DNA of 64,000 nucleotides from Gelidibacter sediminis (lineage in GTDB: Bacteria; Bacteroidota; Bacteroidia; Flavobacteriales; Flavobacteriaceae): positions 1,300,610 to 1,364,609 of the forward strand of contig NZ_SOBW01000008.1 of NCBI RefSeq assembly GCF_004364975.1, written 5' to 3'. Position numbers and translations under genes: made by a program. This document shows positions 54,126 through 64,000 of this stretch, in pieces. Position 1 is the first letter of the stretch, and every line of letters begins with the position of its first letter. Under the pieces are notes generated by a model that saw only the letters and a program-made list of their open reading frames with translations, was not told where the DNA came from and searched no databases.

Positions 54126-54440
54126 ATGATACAGGAATTAGAACAAGATAATTTAGGACAATTAGTTTCAGATAACGATACCGTTGTTGTCCAATATTCT
54201 GCTAGTTGGTGTGGTAATTGCAGAATTATGAAACCAAAATTTAAAAAATTAGCCACAGAAAATGAAAATATGACTTTTGTTATGGCAGATGCTGAGAAGT
54301 TTCCAGAATCTAGAAAACTAGCCACCGTAGACAATCTACCTACGTTCGCAATTTTCAGAAACGGTGCCTTCGTTAATCAGGTACAAACCAATAAATACGA
54401 AGTTTTAAAAGATTTAGTCAATGAAGTTACCAGTAATTAA
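54126..54440 (+). CDS. Thioredoxin-family protein
   Basis: 104 residues. The redox motif is WCGNC in YSASWCGNCRIMKP, and the cis-Pro loop is VDNLPTFA. It may reduce the peroxiredoxin encoded 90 bp upstream. Its last 20 bases overlap the next gene. Confidence 0.9.
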   Translation: MIQELEQDNLGQLVSDNDTVVVQYSASWCGNCRIMKPKFKKLATENENMTFVMADAEKFPESRKLATVDNLPTFAIFRNGAFVNQVQTNKYEVLKDLVNEVTSN

Positions 54441-54678
54441 ACATTTGACTCAATTTATTGAGGATAACGACGAAGATTTTGTAGTAGAAACTATTGAGAC
54501 CTTAGAAAACTTAACGGAAGTACCATCTCTAAAAGATGAAGAGTTGGATGTAATTGGAGAATTAATCTCCAATATGTACGGAGCTTTAGAAGTCCACAAG
54601 ATGGTAAAAGATGGCACTCCTAAAAAAGAAGCTTTAAATAATTTCATGTCACGAGTATTAGGCTCTATTGACAAATAA
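54421..54678 (+). CDS. Small acidic protein linked to peroxiredoxin genes
   Basis: 85 residues, overlapping the thioredoxin gene by 20 bp, which implies translational coupling. The sequence is acidic and helical (DDNDEDFVVETIETLENL-like, LDVIGELISNMYGALEV, then DGTPKKEALNNFMSRVLGS). It is known to me only as a conserved flavobacterial family of unknown function in this cassette. Confidence 0.8.
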   Translation: MKLPVIKHLTQFIEDNDEDFVVETIETLENLTEVPSLKDEELDVIGELISNMYGALEVHKMVKDGTPKKEALNNFMSRVLGSIDK

Positions 54679-54697
54679 ACATTTAGATACCACTTAT

Positions 54698-54729
54698 ACA
54701 AAGGCCCCTCTATTCGAGGGGCTTTTGTA
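54698..54729 (+). terminator. Terminator of the thioredoxin cassette
   Basis: ACAAAGGCCCCTC and GAGGGGCTTTTGT form a strong stem, with TATTCGAG as the loop region. It is followed by T-rich sequence. Confidence 0.9.
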
Positions 54730-54855
54730 TTTATATAAATCTAGCGCTATCTTCTAGAAAGTTGTTGCGCTCATTATCCCAATTAATGCTGATGTAACCT
54801 TTCGCATTTTTTTAGTACCTTCCCTATTAACTTTATTTATTTATCTCCTTATACT

Positions 54856-55107
54856 ATGAATGACACAAATTATGTAAAGATCTTTTCGGGATCATTCGTC
54901 TATGCACAAATGATTATAAATAGGTTGGAGGAAGTCGGCATCCGTGCCGTTGTTAAAGATGAGTCTGAATCTGGAAGACTGGCAGGTTTTGGCAGCCCTA
55001 TTCAAGGTTTTCAAGACATATTTGTAAGCGAAGAAGAACTTACCAAAGCAATTCCCATAATAGAGATTGCAAAATCTGACTTAGAAGCAGAAAAAAACCC
55101 TGATTAA
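54856..55107 (+). CDS. DUF2007-type small protein
   Basis: 83 residues. FSGSFVYAQMIINRLEEVGIRAVVKDE followed by DIFVSEEELTKAIPIIE matches the DUF2007 family, which resembles the signal-transducing PII-like or ACT-like ferredoxin folds. Function unknown. A terminator stem overlaps its stop codon. Confidence 0.82.
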   Translation: MNDTNYVKIFSGSFVYAQMIINRLEEVGIRAVVKDESESGRLAGFGSPIQGFQDIFVSEEELTKAIPIIEIAKSDLEAEKNPD

Positions 55108-55120
55108 ATTCAGGGCTTTT
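55098..55120 (+). terminator. Terminator overlapping DUF2007 stop
   Basis: CCCTGA (55098-55103) and TCAGGG (55110-55115) form a hairpin followed by CTTTTC. The stop codon lies within the loop. Confidence 0.78.
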
Positions 55121-55139
55121 CTTCTATAAGGAAATGCAA

Positions 55140-56810
<1,671 letters not shown>

Positions 56811-57006
56811 TTAATGAAACTTATACAGCTATATTTAAGAGTTAAAAATGACTAATGGAATGCCCTGAAATATGAGTAAATACCTGAGATAAAACAGCTT
56901 TCACGGTAATAGACATTAAACATTTAACAGCGCCTTAACAACATAGTGCATAAACAAGTTTTATTTTTGTTTACAACACAACCAACACCGCTAATCTATT
57001 TATTTT

Positions 57007-58434
57007 ATGAGAGTCTACATTATGTCATTGATGCTTTTGTCAACGCTTTTGGGTTGCAAAAATAATTCTCAAGAAATTAATGGTAGCGCATACTTTGGGG
57101 GAGAAATCATTAATCCGACCAATGATTATGTTCTTTTATTTTCACCAAATTCACAGTCTGAAGTTTCTGATACGCTCTTTTTAAATAAAGACAATCGCTT
57201 CTTTACCAAATTAGACCCTTTAAAATCTGGCCTTTATACTTTTATTCATGGTGGACAATACCAAATGGTTCTTTTAGAGCCGCAAGACAGTGTCATGTTG
57301 CGTTTAAATACCATCGATTTTGATGAATCTTTGGTCTTTACAGGTACTGGCGCCAAAAAGAACAATTTTTTGGTGAAAATATTTCTTGAAAATGAAGCTG
57401 ATCAAAGTAATTTTATGAATATTTCCCAATTGGATCCAGAGCGTTTTGAACAGTACATAGATTCTACTCGAGCGTTAAGGCTCAACCAATTATCCGACTT
57501 TTCCGATAAAAAAGAACTATCTCCTAAATTTGATGAAATAGCTGAAACTAGCATTAATTATAGCTATTATAGCACCAAAGAAATGTATCCTTTTGCTTAT
57601 TACGGCTATAGAAACCTCAGAAACTACAAAGAATTACCTTCAAAATTTTATGAATTTAGAAATGATATTGATTATAATATCAGTTCTCTAAGTGATTTCT
57701 TTATTTACAACCGATTTTTATATTCCCACTTCAACAACTTGGCACTCGAAGAGTTTTACGCCAAAGCAGATGACGATGCCATATTTAATAAAAATTCAGT
57801 GATTTACAATCTAGAAAAGTTGGAGTTAATGAATAAGCGCATATCAAATGACACCATAAAAAACAAGTTGCTCAAAAATACAGCCCGCGATTTTATTGCC
57901 GTATGCGAAGATTCTACTGCTGTAAATCAAATTGTAGCATCTTATCTTCAAAAGAGTACCAACCCACAAGACAAGGATTATATTAAAGGCTTGTCTAGCA
58001 CTATCAACAAGTTAAAACCGGGCAAAATCATTCCAGATGTACAATTGGTCAATTACAATAATGAAGAGCATGCCTTAAGTAGCTTAATTAATAAACCTAC
58101 GGTCATTTATTTTTGGTCTAGCAATTTGAAAGTCCATTATAAAAACAGCCACTATAAAATTAGGGACTTGAAGAAAAAATATCCAAATATTGATTTTATA
58201 GCCATCAACCTGAATGATAACAATAAAAAATATTGGAAGAAGACTTTAGATGAGTTTAGGTTTTCCAGTGATAATGAATATCAATTTAAATATCCAGCAG
58301 CTGCCAAACAAACCTTGGTTATCAATACCGTATACAAAATGATTGTTGTGGATAAAGATAGGCGCATTGTTGATTCCTATTACAATATGTTTCACTCAAA
58401 ATTTGAGGATCAATTAAAAGAACTCAACAACTAA
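57007..58434 (+). CDS. Thioredoxin-fold lipoprotein without redox cysteines
   Basis: 475 residues with a lipobox ending at Cys17. The C-terminal domain is of thioredoxin type (from about residue 345: PGKIIPDVQLVNYNNEEHALS, YFWSSNLKVHYKNS, IDFIAINLNDNNKKYWKK), but at the place of CxxC it has SSNL, so it cannot act as a disulfide oxidoreductase. The N-terminal 330 residues resemble the DUF4369-like part of similar Bacteroidota proteins. Function unknown, possibly structural or binding. Confidence 0.72.
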   Translation: MRVYIMSLMLLSTLLGCKNNSQEINGSAYFGGEIINPTNDYVLLFSPNSQSEVSDTLFLNKDNRFFTKLDPLKSGLYTFIHGGQYQMVLLEPQDSVMLRLNTIDFDESLVFTGTGAKKNNFLVKIFLENEADQSNFMNISQLDPERFEQYIDSTRALRLNQLSDFSDKKELSPKFDEIAETSINYSYYSTKEMYPFAYYGYRNLRNYKELPSKFYEFRNDIDYNISSLSDFFIYNRFLYSHFNNLALEEFYAKADDDAIFNKNSVIYNLEKLELMNKRISNDTIKNKLLKNTARDFIAVCEDSTAVNQIVASYLQKSTNPQDKDYIKGLSSTINKLKPGKIIPDVQLVNYNNEEHALSSLINKPTVIYFWSSNLKVHYKNSHYKIRDLKKKYPNIDFIAINLNDNNKKYWKKTLDEFRFSSDNEYQFKYPAAAKQTLVINTVYKMIVVDKDRRIVDSYYNMFHSKFEDQLKELNN

Positions 58435-58461
58435 AAAAGACTCCCATGGTAGGAGCCTTTT
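58433..58461 (+). terminator. Terminator after thioredoxin-fold lipoprotein
   Basis: GACTCC pairs with GGAGCC with one mismatch, around CATGGTA, and is followed by TTTTCT. It starts inside the end of the gene's 3' flank. Confidence 0.6.
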
Positions 58462-58482
58462 CTATATTTATATGACAGAGGT

Positions 58483-59136
58483 TTAGTTCCCTTTTTTGTA
58501 ATCTGCTAAAAACTTCTCTAAACCGATATCCGTCAATGGGTGATTTAACAAGCCAGTTATGGAACTTAAAGGTCCCGTCATGACATCTGCACCTAATTTT
58601 GCACAATCTATTACGTGCATGGTATGACGTACTGAAGCTGCTAGAATTTCGGTTTCAAATCCGTAGTTATCATAAATCATTCTGATTTCGGCAATAAGAT
58701 TTAAACCATCAGTCGAGATATCATCCAAACGACCAATAAATGGCGATACGTAAGTAGCTCCCGCTTTGGCAGCCAATAATGCCTGGCCTGCAGAAAACAC
58801 TAAAGTCATATTCGTTTTGATGCCTTTATCGTAAAAATATTTACACGCTTTGACACCGTCTTTAATCATAGGTAATTTAACCACAATCTGCTCATGCAAT
58901 TCAGCCAATGCCTCTCCTTCTCTCACCATCCCTTCATAATCTGTAGAAATAACCTCTGCACTCACATCTCCATCTACCAAATTGCAAATGTTAACATAGT
59001 GTTTCATGATATTGTCAGTTCCTGTAATGCCTTCTTTAGCCATTAACGATGGATTGGTAGTAACACCATCTAAAATGCCCATATCTTGGGCTTCCTTAAT
59101 TTGCTCTAAATTAGCGGTATCGATAAAAAATTTCAT
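58483..59136 (-). CDS. fsa: Transaldolase-like fructose-6-phosphate aldolase
   Basis: 217 residues, the length of the Fsa/TalC-type small transaldolases. FFIDTANLEQIKEAQDMGILDGVTTNPSLM is the N-terminal fingerprint; the catalytic Lys lies in IVVKLPM; GATYVSPFIGRLDD follows. The family either transfers a dihydroxyacetone unit or splits fructose 6-phosphate; sequence alone does not separate the two. Confidence 0.9.
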   Translation of the reverse strand: MKFFIDTANLEQIKEAQDMGILDGVTTNPSLMAKEGITGTDNIMKHYVNICNLVDGDVSAEVISTDYEGMVREGEALAELHEQIVVKLPMIKDGVKACKYFYDKGIKTNMTLVFSAGQALLAAKAGATYVSPFIGRLDDISTDGLNLIAEIRMIYDNYGFETEILAASVRHTMHVIDCAKLGADVMTGPLSSITGLLNHPLTDIGLEKFLADYKKGN

Positions 59137-59251
59137 AGAAAATAATATATATATAAGTTGTGTTTAACGTGCTGCAAAGTTACAATTAATAAGCACGAGG
59201 TGGGTTTTATTTTAATGAAAACATATTAACAGACCTACAAAGGCACTGTCC

Positions 59252-60055
59252 TTATAACTTATAATGATTCATCAACATTCTTTCATACACCTTATCTGGT
59301 AAGATGCGTTTTAGAACAATGGAAAATTTTTGCATGAACTCCCCTACCTTATAATGAATTTTCGGATTTTTAGTAGTAATGACTTTATATATGGCATGTG
59401 CCATCAACAGAGGATCCTTGCCTTCACTGACATGGGCATCCATTAGGTTTAAAGTATCGCCATAAGGCTTCTTATAAGGCGAATCCTCTTTAATTGGTGC
59501 ATGATAGCGCCCGGCAGCAATATTGGTTGCAAAATCTCCAGGTGCAACATTGGTCATATGAATGTTGAAATCTTTAATTTCCATTCTCAAGGCCTCCGTA
59601 ATCAATTCCAGTGCTCCTTTACTAGCACTGTAAACACCTCTATAAGGCAATCCCATATAACCGGCAATAGAGGTTACATTGATAATTAAACCAGAGTTTT
59701 GTACTCTCATTTGAGGTAGCACCGCTTTGATAACGCGAATTGGTCCAAAAAGATTAGTGTCAAAATTACGCTGTATTTCAACATCAGGAATCTCTTCAAT
59801 GGGTCCTGTAATTCCAGCGCCAGCATTATTGATCAAGACGTCCAATCTGCCGCTCTTTGCTATAACTGCACTAACGGCTTCATGGATAGACGTCGTATCA
59901 GACACATCTAATTTTACAAGGTTGAATTTGCTGTCAGGATAACGCTCAGGAGTTCTACTGGTACCGTAAATGGTAAATCCCTTTAGTGACAGAAATTCGC
60001 CAATAGACTTTCCTATTCCTGAAGAACCCCCTGTAATTAAAACAACTTTAGACAT
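59252..60055 (-). CDS. Short-chain dehydrogenase/reductase
   Basis: 267 residues. The NAD(P) motif is TGGSSGIGKSIGE, NNAGAG follows, and the active site YSASK lies at about residue 150 after the Ser in NVTSIAGY. It is close to the group of SDR proteins with an extended C-terminus of lipid or unknown substrate. The cofactor is probably NADP(H), from the Arg following the second beta strand (GTSRTPERY). Confidence 0.9.
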   Translation of the reverse strand: MSKVVLITGGSSGIGKSIGEFLSLKGFTIYGTSRTPERYPDSKFNLVKLDVSDTTSIHEAVSAVIAKSGRLDVLINNAGAGITGPIEEIPDVEIQRNFDTNLFGPIRVIKAVLPQMRVQNSGLIINVTSIAGYMGLPYRGVYSASKGALELITEALRMEIKDFNIHMTNVAPGDFATNIAAGRYHAPIKEDSPYKKPYGDTLNLMDAHVSEGKDPLLMAHAIYKVITTKNPKIHYKVGEFMQKFSIVLKRILPDKVYERMLMNHYKL

Positions 60056-60168
60056 GATTAAAAACTAATTAAAATATGAAAGCAACTACGATTTGAAAGG
60101 CTAAAATATGAAGAAGATATTTAAAAGAAGTTCCTTTGGAAAGGATTTCACTATAGCGCATAAAAAAA

Positions 60169-60262
60169 GGCAAGCTACCTACATCACACCGCTACGACCA
60201 CTTACCTTTGCTGCGTTCCCGCCCTGGAGGATTCAGCAGGAGCTGGTTGTGTAGGACTTGCC
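60169..60262 (-). ncRNA. ffs: Signal recognition particle RNA, small bacterial type
   Basis: On the minus strand the 94-nt RNA starts GGCAAGTCC and ends GTAGCTTGCC, which pair. The conserved apical domain GGGCGGGAACGCAGCAAAGG is present. This is the 4.5S-type RNA that binds Ffh and guides membrane-protein ribosomes to the membrane. Confidence 0.95.
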
Positions 60263-60351
60263 AGCTGCAAAGATACAATCTTTTACTACTTTTGCAATGA
60301 TTTTTTAAACTGAATTTAATTAAATACCTTGCTTTAAAATATTAACAATCT

Positions 60352-61386
60352 ATGTCTTCAATTAAACTTTTTATAATCACCGTTTTAAGCCTATCTCTAT
60401 GGACATGTGGTGATAACCCTAATGGCAAAAAAAACCACTTTGTTATAAAAACCGATGCTAAAAATAATACAATTGCTCTTGGTGAAACTGTTAATCTTTC
60501 TATGGACAATCCAAAAAACAAAGCCATTTCAAGCGTGACTTATCATTTAAACGGAGTGGCCATTGATAAAAATTTCACAGCCACTGATGTTCCTTTAGGA
60601 ATCCACACCTTAACAGCCAAAGTGGTCTATGAAGGTCAGACGGAAGAAACCACTACAAATTTGACTGTTCTGAACAATAAGCCTCCTGTAATTTATAGTT
60701 ACAACATTCTTAATGAATACCCACATGATATCACCTCCTATACGCAAGGCTTAGAATTTCATAATGGCATTTTATATGAAAGCACTGGACAATATGGCGA
60801 GTCAAAACTCCGTAAAGTAAAACACGATACAGGTGAGATTTTAAAAAGCGTCACTATAGGAAATCAATACTTTGGTGAAGGTCTTACCGTTTTAAATGAT
60901 AAGATTTATCAACTCACTTGGAAAGAAAATATCGGGTTCGTTTATAATGCGGAAACTTTAGAAAAAACCGGGAGCTTTAATTATGGCAAGAGTAAAGAAG
61001 GTTGGGGATTATGTAACGACGGAAAAACAATTTACAAATCAGATGGCACCCATACCATTTGGAAACTTAACCCTGAAACATTGGCTGAAGAAGGTTTTAT
61101 TCAAGTTTTCACGAACACTGGTAAAATTGAAAGTTTAAATGAACTGGAGTATATTAATGGTAAAATTTATGCCAACATCTACCAACGCAACGGAGTTTTA
61201 ATTATTAATCCTAAAAATGGTGCTGTGGAAGGAGTGATTGACTTTTCGCCACTTCAAAAGCTCGTGAAACAGCATCCGGAATTGGATGTTTTAAATGGCA
61301 TTGCCTACAATCCTGACACTAAGACTATTTTTGTTACCGGTAAGGATTGGGATAAATTGTTTGAAGTTGAAGTGTTTGTCAAATAA
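60352..61386 (+). CDS. Glutamine cyclotransferase lipoprotein
   Basis: 344 residues with a lipobox ending at Cys19. Residues about 30-105 form a beta-sandwich-like N-terminal region. The rest is the glutamine cyclotransferase beta-propeller: YPHDITSYTQGLEFHNGILYESTGQYG, then GEGLTVLNDKIYQLTWKENIGFVY, EGWGLCNDGKTIYKSDGT, LNELEYINGKIYANIY and VLNGIAYNPDTKTIFVTGKDWDKLFEV. The family cyclises N-terminal glutamine to pyroglutamate. In bacteria it is exported. Confidence 0.92.
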   Translation: MSSIKLFIITVLSLSLWTCGDNPNGKKNHFVIKTDAKNNTIALGETVNLSMDNPKNKAISSVTYHLNGVAIDKNFTATDVPLGIHTLTAKVVYEGQTEETTTNLTVLNNKPPVIYSYNILNEYPHDITSYTQGLEFHNGILYESTGQYGESKLRKVKHDTGEILKSVTIGNQYFGEGLTVLNDKIYQLTWKENIGFVYNAETLEKTGSFNYGKSKEGWGLCNDGKTIYKSDGTHTIWKLNPETLAEEGFIQVFTNTGKIESLNELEYINGKIYANIYQRNGVLIINPKNGAVEGVIDFSPLQKLVKQHPELDVLNGIAYNPDTKTIFVTGKDWDKLFEVEVFVK

Positions 61387-61451
61387 GGTCTTTTTCAAGA
61401 AAACATCCGATATTACAAAATTAAACTCTATTACGTATTTACACTCTAATA

Positions 61452-61841
61452 ATGCAAAGCTTTGAGATACAGATAACAGTAACCCAAGAAGATTTAGACA
61501 ACCTGAATCATGTTAATAATGTCAGGTATGTGCAATGGGTGCAAGACGTGGCGGAGAAACATTGGCATGCCAAGGCTACAAAAAATATTCTCTCTGATTA
61601 CGTTTGGATTCTTCTAAATCATAACATCGCCTATAAAAACCCTGCTGTTTTAGGCGATGTACTAACACTTAAAACTTATATAAAAGAAGCTGGTGGAGTT
61701 ACTTGTCTTCGTATAGTTGACATCTATAATAAAGATACTGACAAATTGTTGGCGTCTTCAGAAACCAAATGGTGCTTGGTTACCCAAGCAAATATGAAAC
61801 CCGCACGTATTACAGACACTATCAGGGCTCTTTTTAGTTAA
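61452..61841 (+). CDS. Acyl-CoA thioesterase (4HBT hotdog family)
   Basis: 129 residues. The start DLDNLNHVNNVRYVQWVQDVAEKHW is a FadM/YbgC-type hotdog thioesterase motif, with Asp and Asn of the active site in LNHVNNVRY. It hydrolyses acyl-CoA or 4-hydroxybenzoyl-CoA-like esters. The substrate is unknown. Confidence 0.88.
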   Translation: MQSFEIQITVTQEDLDNLNHVNNVRYVQWVQDVAEKHWHAKATKNILSDYVWILLNHNIAYKNPAVLGDVLTLKTYIKEAGGVTCLRIVDIYNKDTDKLLASSETKWCLVTQANMKPARITDTIRALFS

Positions 61842-61933
61842 ATTAAGACTAAAAAAGCTGTTAAAGTCTCTTAATAGATAACTTCGTAATTCATTTCTGT
61901 GTTTAATTTGGGTACAACCAATCAAACTGCCTA

Positions 61934-62695
61934 GTGTTTAAATTTACTCTTTTCTTCTGTCTTGCCACCACAGCAACGTTCTCACAACGCATTTCAGGAA
62001 CATTATATGACGCGGAAGCACCCATTTCTGGTGCTAAAATCATGAATGTCAGTGCCAAAAGTATGACATCAACAGATGCTATTGGGAATTTTGAAATCCA
62101 GGCTAAACGCAATGATACACTACTTTTTAGTTCGCTATTTCATCACACCAAGCAACTCGTCGTTATACAATCACATTTAGAAAGCCCTCAAGTTGTTGAG
62201 CTCAAAAAAATTCTCAATGAATTGGATGAAGTCAATGTAAAAGGTCCAATTACAGCACAACCAATGGATGAGAAAGAAGTGACCACTCGTGTCAACAAAC
62301 AATTCAAATCTGATGTTGAGCGAAATCCGCACTTGTACAGAAGGCCAAATGCAAACGCAGGGCCAATCAATTTTTTAGAAATTGGCAGGCGACTAAAAAA
62401 ACTCCTTAAGCGGAAAACGCCTAAAGAAGAAGAACCTGAAGGACTTATTGAAACCACCATTGAGGCTTCAGATTTAGTCACCCTTTTTAAAACAGATCCA
62501 TTTTTTAATGACACCTTTTTAATTTTGGATTTAAATATTACCAAAGATTACAGACACCTTTTCTTTGCCTATTGTGAGACTAAAAAGATGTCTTCCTTCT
62601 TACTTCAACCGGATAATAAAATTTATCTTATAGATCATCTTCTAGATTATAGCCAGGAATTTAGAGTGATACTCGCCGAAAGTCAACAACGCTAA
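61934..62695 (+). CDS. Exported carboxypeptidase-regulatory-like domain protein
   Basis: 253 residues from a GTG start at 61934, with a signal peptide (about residues 1-18). ISGTLYDAEAPISGAKIMNVS at the start of the mature protein is the CarboxypepD_reg-like beta-sandwich seen at the N-terminus of TonB receptors and exported proteins. The rest is unrecognised. It may be an envelope protein of unknown role. Confidence 0.82.
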   Translation: MFKFTLFFCLATTATFSQRISGTLYDAEAPISGAKIMNVSAKSMTSTDAIGNFEIQAKRNDTLLFSSLFHHTKQLVVIQSHLESPQVVELKKILNELDEVNVKGPITAQPMDEKEVTTRVNKQFKSDVERNPHLYRRPNANAGPINFLEIGRRLKKLLKRKTPKEEEPEGLIETTIEASDLVTLFKTDPFFNDTFLILDLNITKDYRHLFFAYCETKKMSSFLLQPDNKIYLIDHLLDYSQEFRVILAESQQR

Positions 62696-62825
62696 TCTGG
62701 GTGTCGTCTCTATTTCCCGTTCATAAATCAATACGTTTCAACCTGATTTCTCTTTAAAATCGCTGGAACTATAGCATTGTCAAATTAATTAAACTCTTCA
62801 GGTGACTTCATAATTTCAAAAGTTA

Positions 62826-62833
62826 TATTTTTG
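62826..62833 (+). promoter_or_regulatory. -7 box of the beta-helix lipoprotein gene
   Basis: TATTTTTG fits TAnnTTTG and lies 25 bp before the chosen ATG at 62859. Confidence 0.5.
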
Positions 62834-62858
62834 AACTTTATTAGAATTGATGGTCACG

Positions 62859-64000
62859 ATGAAAAGAAGCCTTTACTTTAGCCTTTTGTGTATTACTATT
62901 ATCTTTTGGAGTTCTTGCCGAAAAGATTTTGACTTTCAACCTAGTCAAGGCGCGCTTACCTTCTCTAAGGACACAGTGTACTTAGATACTGTCTTCGCAA
63001 ACATTGGGTCTAGCACCTATAATTTGAAGGTTTACAACCGTTCCAACACTGACATCTCCATTCCCTCTTTACGCCTAAAACAAGGTCAAGCTTCAAATTA
63101 CCGACTAAATGTTGATGGTACAGCTGGCAAAGAATTTAAAAACATCGAAATTTTGGCAAAGGACAGCCTGTTTATTTTTATAGAAACTACTGTAAATCTT
63201 CAAGATGTTGTCACTGCAAAAAATCAATTTTTATATACAGATGCTATCGAGTTCGACAGTGGCGCCAACTTGCAAAAAGTAGAATTGGTTACTTTGGTAA
63301 AGGATGCCATATTTATATATCCCCATAAAAATTCGCAAGGCATTATTGAAACTTTAAATTTTGATATTGACGACGATGGCGTTGAAGACATTACAAATAT
63401 TCAGGGACGTTTTTTAACCGATGCAGAACTCACCTTTACAAAGGATAAACCTTATGTAATTTATGGATACGCGGCTGTGGACGAAAATAAGACGCTGACC
63501 ATTAATGCGGGTGCTCGTGTGCATTTTCATGCCAATTCAGGGTTGTTAATTACAAACAATGCATCTTTAAAGGTGAATGGAGCTTTTAGTTTTAACCAAA
63601 AAACTATGGAGAATGAAGTTGTCTTTGAAAGTGATCGTTTAGAACCCATATTCGAGAATGTTCCGGGACAATGGGGAACCATTTGGCTGTTTCAAGGCAG
63701 CAAGGCAAATGAGATGAATTTTGCAACGATAAAAAATGCCACCATCGGCGTGTTAGCTGAAAACAATCAAAACACCTCTATTCCAAAATTAACCATCAAA
63801 AATTCTAAGATTTATAATTCGAGTAATTTTGGAATATTAGGCCGCGCTACTTCTATTACTGCAGCAAACCTGGTCATTAATAATGCGGGGCAATCATCAT
63901 TTGCAGGTATTTATGGCGGCGTTTATAACTTTACGCACTGTACACTTGCGAATTATTGGACAAATAGTTTTAGACAGTTCCCTGCCCTCTTCCTTAGTAA
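62859..64000 (+). CDS. Right-handed beta-helix-like surface lipoprotein (3' end beyond window)
   Basis: The frame is open to the window edge, giving 380 residues. Start at the ATG at 62859; another in-frame ATG at 62850 adds three residues. A lipobox ends at Cys17 (IIFWSSC). From about residue 215 repeated short strands with Asn-rich turns (ITNNASLKVNG, MNFATIKNATIGVL, LTIKNSKIYNSSNFGIL, LVINNAG) suggest a parallel beta-helix of the right-handed kind. Such proteins are often surface-exposed and bind or degrade polymers. No catalytic motif is visible. Confidence 0.72.
   Translation, partial: MKRSLYFSLLCITIIFWSSCRKDFDFQPSQGALTFSKDTVYLDTVFANIGSSTYNLKVYNRSNTDISIPSLRLKQGQASNYRLNVDGTAGKEFKNIEILAKDSLFIFIETTVNLQDVVTAKNQFLYTDAIEFDSGANLQKVELVTLVKDAIFIYPHKNSQGIIETLNFDIDDDGVEDITNIQGRFLTDAELTFTKDKPYVIYGYAAVDENKTLTINAGARVHFHANSGLLITNNASLKVNGAFSFNQKTMENEVVFESDRLEPIFENVPGQWGTIWLFQGSKANEMNFATIKNATIGVLAENNQNTSIPKLTIKNSKIYNSSNFGILGRATSITAANLVINNAGQSSFAGIYGGVYNFTHCTLANYWTNSFRQFPALFLS

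Overview
The window is chromosomal DNA from a low-GC member of the Flavobacteriaceae (Bacteroidota), probably marine. The evidence is AT-rich sequence, many lipoproteins with short lipoboxes, promoters of the Bacteroidota type (TAnnTTTG at -7), an SRP RNA of the small bacterial type, and marine functions: a trimethylamine monooxygenase, a BCCT osmolyte transporter, and NhaA/NhaC sodium/proton antiporters.

Layout. 1-9.8 kb: a BCCT transporter (cut by the window edge), a decayed HMA metal-chaperone gene, a haem-binding DUF3365-type lipoprotein, a TPMT-like thiol methyltransferase, a second methyltransferase, a CstB-like persulfide dioxygenase-rhodanese fusion, an ICMT-like membrane methyltransferase, an ankyrin lipoprotein, and a leftward operon (unknown exported protein, DoxX-like, DsrE-like, SoxB-like, TlpA-like). 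9.9-12 kb: a CPA2 antiporter with Usp-like tail. 12.2-20.8 kb: a TetR-controlled tripartite ABC efflux operon (TolC, HlyD, His-rich lipoprotein, OsmC, two ATPases, two permeases). It is interrupted by a 0.57 kb GxxExxY element bounded by 30-bp inverted repeats. 20.9 kb: an ATP-cone plus PD-(D/E)XK nuclease. 21.9-29 kb: an RND efflux operon (TolC, MFP, RND pump, PII-like, YgaP-like), then a rhodanese lipoprotein. 29-42 kb: stress and housekeeping genes (MscS, Dps, NDH-2, NhaA, cardiolipin synthase, Tmm, GNAT, META lipoprotein, FMN glutamate-synthase-like protein, thioredoxin). 42-47.5 kb: CsbD, two M28 peptidases and a TPP riboswitch with its own terminator but no recognisable thiamine gene. 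47.5-64 kb: Lpd, CPBP, Lrp with a PLP lyase, NhaC, a peroxiredoxin/thioredoxin cassette, ABC-F, transaldolase-like aldolase, SDR, SRP RNA, glutamine cyclotransferase, thioesterase and surface proteins.

The strongest unexpected signal is a four-member promoter architecture. A palindrome (G/A)TAAC-N4-GTTAC lies exactly 22 bp upstream of a TAnnTTT(G/A) -7 box at 1077, 2750, 9809 (leftward) and 21861. The palindrome centre is then about 41.5 bp upstream of the inferred start site, the class II position of Crp/Fnr activators. The four promoters precede the HMA remnant, the methyltransferase/CstB genes, the SoxB-like/DsrE-like/DoxX/TlpA operon and the RND operon. I infer one activator-controlled regulon for sulfane sulfur, thiol or thiophilic-metal stress. 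No Crp/Fnr gene lies in the window.

No tRNA, rRNA or CRISPR array was seen.
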